NCBI GenBank assembly: GCA_036365515.1
Contig: CM070874.1
Span: 21,216,709-21,280,708, forward strand
Length of the DNA: 64,000 nt
Reading direction: 5' to 3'
From: Torymus aiolomorphi
Taxonomy: Eukaryota > Arthropoda > Insecta > Hymenoptera > Torymidae
In this document: piece after piece, positions 60,800 to 64,000 of the stretch
Layout of the letters: each line of letters begins with the position of its first letter
How positions within the stretch are numbered: position 1 is the stretch's first letter
Notes under the pieces: model-generated
Told to the model about the DNA's origin: nothing
Database searches by the model: none
The model's input: the letters and a program-made list of their open reading frames with translations, nothing else
Translations under genes and position numbers: made by a program

Positions 60800-61165
60800 T
60801 GTTAATTATACGTCGTATAATTAACAGGGAATTTAATTGTACGTCGTGTAATTAAATTTGCCAAATTAATTCTTCTGTATTCCCCTATAATTTTACTAAA
60901 CAGTTAGTTCTTAATTAAACGTGCGTAGAATTAAGGATTAAAAGTTAATCCTTAATTTAATGCTGGTTATAATTAAAGATTGTTAATCTTTAATTAAACA
61001 TGCGTAGAATTAAAGATTAAAAGTTAGTCCTTAATCAAATGAGTGTTTAATTAAAAATTAAAAAGTTAATTCTTAATTAAGTAGGTCTATAATTAAATAT
61101 TTAAATGTAATTAATAATTAATTGAGCGTTGAATTAAAGAACAAAAGATTAATTGTTAATTATAA
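60800..61165. repeat. Chain of AATTAA palindromes
   Basis: Successive self-complementary blocks such as AATTATACGTCGTATAATT, ATTAAGGATTAAAAG/GTTAATCCTTAAT and ATTAAAGATTG/TTAATCTTTAAT follow every 50-60 bp, so the stretch is a row of hairpins. Confidence 0.8.
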
Positions 61166-61723
61166 AATGGACAATTAACTATTTTTCGAACCATGTTTGA
61201 TACTTAAGTTTTCGTACTAAATTAAAAAAGCAATATTTTTGCTTCTGGAGGGTCTAGAGGCACGTTCAAAAAACGAAATTAAAGGTCTTACAGTCTACCT
61301 TCATGATATATTGTCTGGCTATATCGATTAGAAGCCACGTATATTTAAAAATACAATAATTTGAAACAAATCTGTTTTTTTTTATTTATTTTGGTACGTT
61401 TTGAAAGCTGTATGGTGCGAATTCTATTTCTATATGGGTTAAAAAAAATTTCTGAGCACATTTTGTGCATTATAGAATCATAAAAAAAATTCATTGTACA
61501 TATAAAATTATTTTTAAAGAACGGAAAAAATCGCTACATCGAAAAAATTCGAAAAATTCGAAAAAAAAAACGTTTAAAATCGTATTTCAAAAACTAGCAC
61601 AGTTCAAACTTTTTCTTTTTATAATTTAGGAGTGTTTTTCATAATTTTTCAACATTTAGAAGAGATCTGGGGGGTGGAACAAGGATTCCAATTTGGGAAA
61701 TAACGGACACCCTAATATACATA
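61166..61723. other. AT-rich stretch, no gene seen
   Basis: No ORF. It contains phrases also met in other repeats of the window (AAAAAACGAAAT, TTCAAAAACTAGC). Confidence 0.4.
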
Positions 61724-61813
61724 TGAAGCGTTTCATGTCAACTGCCCCAGCGCGGCAGCGCCAAATCGTGCTATATCCAGCTCACGTTTACGTTACTAAA
61801 GCGTACTTAGAAA
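61724..61813. mobile_element. TGAGGCG-family remnant, outer end
   Basis: TGAAGCGTTTCATGTCAACT, then CGCCAAATCGTGCTAT and a GTTACTAAAGCGTACTTA block, aligned with positions 1-90 of the 45751 inverted end. The inner continuation is at 63248. Confidence 0.75.
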
Positions 61814-63247
61814 CTGCTGCTAATTCATTGGCAAGATGCTTCCTCAAACTAATTTATCGATTCCATTTTTTAAATTTAAAACACAAAAGTAAATTTTTCA
61901 CAACAAAACTTTATTAATAAATAAAACTGTTTTCTTTGTGGTTCTTTCTTGTTTGTTGTAACATCATTGTAACAATCATACAAATATAATAACTTAGTTA
62001 TACTTCTTAACAAAAGACAATGAATCGTTTTGAAATTTAACAGAGAGGTAGTTTTTTTCATATTTAAGAATCGATATTTTTATGAAATATTTTTATGAAA
62101 TTTTTACGAAATTCATATTTTGAAAGTAAATTATTCTCGTTGCCCTAGTACACGTTGCCGCGGGACTCAATCTGAAATTACTTTCTTGGGAATATGCCCT
62201 AGTACACAATAATTATTTTATTTATATATGATATACAAATTAAATAGAACTATTGCATATTTTGCTCTAAAACTTTATAATTGTGTTTTGGGGCTAATTT
62301 GGAATGAGAAAAAAAATTTTGACCAATATAACCTCTTGAATTTTAACAAAATGTTGTACTCGATAAGTGTAATAAGTGTTAAAAATTTTGAGTCAATCGA
62401 TCGAATATTTTTTTTTAAAATGCAAATATAAGAAATTTATAAAAAAATTTTAACCTCAAATTTCTTTGGTCACAATGGTCAGATTTTTTTGAGCAAAGAA
62501 CTAACTCCTTAGACATAAAAAAGCTAATTCTCTGCCAAATTTCAAAACGATTCATTGACTTTTACTCCTGTTATCGTAAAGGAAAGAAAACGCACATTTT
62601 TTCAAAAATAATTTATTTCTCGGAAACAAATCAACATAACATCTTGAAATTTTAACACAATGTTGTACTCGATAAGTGTAATAAGTGGTAAAAATTTTGA
62701 GTAGAAAAATGAAAAAGTTTTTGAGATATTAATTAAAGAAATATAAACCATATATTCATTAATAATAACTGACAGGCTAGAGATAATTTAAATTTTAAAA
62801 AAAGAAATTGTAGGTAATTTAAAGACCTTATAATAAAAATTTAGTTTATTGAGTAATACTGGCTGAAACAAATTAAAAAATCAAAAAAACGAAATATTCA
62901 AAATCGTTTTTTGGTTATAAAAAAAAAATCGCTAAAATAAAAAGTAGGTTATGCTCTCTCTATTCTCCTCCGAAACGAAGAGAATAAGCCCTCTTCCGAT
63001 ATAAATCGGACGATCGGTTCAAAAGTTATCGCCTGTATACACACACACGCACGCACACACACACATACACACGCGCGCGCGCGCACGCACGCACGCACGC
63101 ACGCATACCATACACACACACAGACACGAAAATTTTTTTTTATCAAAAACAACGGATTTTAGCGCCAAAAGTTTTAAAACATGTTTTTGAACATTTTTTG
63201 TTTCAAAAATTTTTTTCACCGTTACAAAGCTTCCTCTTTGAGGAAGC
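61814..63247. mobile_element. CA-microsatellite-bearing repeat element, copy 2
   Basis: It has the same ends as copy 1 at 6790-8075 (CTGCTAATTCATTGG, GCTTCCTCAAACT; right end AAAGCTTCCTCTTTGAGGAAGC). It is inserted into the TGAGGCG remnant, whose two halves flank it directly. An AT-rich interior and a CA/CGCA microsatellite near the right end complete the match. No ORF of note. Confidence 0.7.
63042..63124. repeat. (CA)n/(CG)n/(CGCA)n microsatellite
   Basis: ACAC, CGCG and GCAC repeats inside copy 2 of the repeat element, at the same relative place as in copy 1. Confidence 0.95.
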
Positions 63248-63493
63248 AAAAAATGTTATGATAAGCATTTCCGACGTATTTTTTCCTCAGCTTTCCAATA
63301 GTGTAGGCAGTTTTTCCGAAATTTTCCATTTTCACCTTCAAAAAGTAAAAAACGTGTTATATCTCAAAAAGTGTATTTTCAATATTTTTGTTGACCCTCT
63401 AGATCGAAAGCTGAGCATTTTTTACGTAGGGAAGAATATTTTCCAAAGACTGGCCGAGATGTTCTGTGCGAGAAATAGAATGCGAAAAAGTAG
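63248..63493. mobile_element. TGAGGCG-family remnant, inner end
   Basis: From ATAAGCATTTCCGACG through TTTTCCATTTTCACCTTC to CGAGAAATAGAATGCG this follows the inner part of the 45751 inverted end. It stops where the next foldback element begins. Confidence 0.75.
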
Positions 63494-63803
63494 ACGCAAA
63501 TATCTCGAAAAGTAAGGGAGATGAAAAAAAACTTTGTATACAAAAGTTGTAGGGATCGGAGGGCGCCAACTGATTGTGACCTTGAACATGACCTTGACCC
63601 AAGGTCACATCTGAACGTAAAATTTTCCGCTTTTTCCATTTGCGAGGTCAAAAGTGGAAGTACCCGTATGAAAAAATCGATTTGACCTTCAAATGACCTT
63701 CATCCTTGATCTCAAGGTCACTATCAGTTGGCCCCCTCCGAACCCTACAACTTTTGTATACAAAGTTTTTTCCCATCTCCCTTACTTTTCGAGATATTTG
63801 CGT
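63494..63803. mobile_element. Foldback element with clustered TCAAGGTCA-type sites
   Basis: The arms ACGCAAATATCTCGAAAAGT and inverse match over about 95 bp at each side. The middle has several TGACCTT/AAGGTCA elements (63578, 63590, 63600, 63683, 63694, 63714). The right flank continues with GGGACACCGTGTATAAC, a phrase of old repeats. No coding frame. Confidence 0.8.
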
Positions 63804-63859
63804 GGTCTGTCGAAAATGGGACACCGTGTATAACATCATTATATTATAATGATAATCAT

Positions 63860-64000
63860 TATATTATAAGTTTTTAAAAAAAGAACACCTTTTCTCAAAT
63901 AACAAAATATCCGTTATAACTATAATTTTTTTTTTTTTAAATATAGTTATTTTGACTCTCTTTCGAATGCTACCCATCGGATTCAGACACATAGAGCCGT
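63860..64000. mobile_element. Start of a further repeat copy, cut by the window end
   Basis: CTCTTTCGAATGCTACCCAT and ACATAGAGC match the interior of the repeat at 7176-7230. The copy runs out of the window. Confidence 0.5.

Overview
This 64-kb window looks like arthropod, most probably insect, nuclear DNA. It is strongly AT-rich with GC-rich islands, has a 65-bp intron with canonical splice sites, and carries insect-type transposons: an errantivirus-like Ty3/gypsy element, a second Ty3/gypsy element, copia, a CR1/Jockey-like LINE, mariner, TTAA- and TA-flanked DNA elements, foldback elements and long dinucleotide runs. A hymenopteran would fit, but the sequence does not settle the order. Only one stretch looks like a host protein gene: two short minus-strand exons at 59594-60069. 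Nearly everything else is mobile or satellite DNA.

Layout. 1-12.4 kb: remnant of a retroelement with a probable LTR from 2085, then three foldback elements (3828-4498, 5061-5822, 9634-10141), tandem repeats, a family rich in AAGCTT/GAAAGATT motifs, and a CA-microsatellite-bearing repeat inserted in that family. 12450-25846: a four-level nest. A Ty3/gypsy element with about 1-kb LTRs (TSD CACT) has in its 5' LTR an inverted errantivirus-like element (334-bp LTRs, TSD CGCG). That element carries an intact mariner in its own 5' LTR and a truncated LINE in its env remnant. 27.5-31.6 kb: a decayed minus-strand LINE split by an 806-bp foldback element and cut at its 5' side by a 280-bp (AG)n run. 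31.9-33.2 kb: an unassigned GC-rich block. 33.8-35.4 kb: a tRNA-like Pol III promoter, more AAGCTT repeats and a transposase fragment. 36509-42501: a 6-kb TTAA-flanked element with about 275-bp inverted ends, no visible transposase and seven near-identical 214-bp repeats. 42.7-43.7 kb: a tyrosine-recombinase pseudogene. 45751-49790: a 4-kb TA-flanked transposon with about 375-bp inverted ends and a broken transposase-like gene of a widespread but poorly described family; a 245-bp MITE and a split remnant of the same family lie at 56.2 and 61.7-63.5 kb. 50.1-50.7 kb: the N-terminal part of another transposase fused to a fragment of bacterial-type group II intron reverse transcriptase. 51.1-54.0 kb: a higher-order satellite. 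54.0-56.7 kb: a solo LTR (TSD AAGT) and the 3' end of a copia element with its LTR. 57.6 kb: (CT)n. 59.24 kb: a hammerhead ribozyme motif just outside the host exons.

The genes do not form a working pathway. They record serial insertions, many datable by target-site duplications and empty-site comparison inside the window. The observations I rate highest are the group II intron RT chimera, the TA-flanked transposon family with its MITEs, the 59.2-kb hammerhead motif, the TTAA element with its array, and the exactly resolvable nests.
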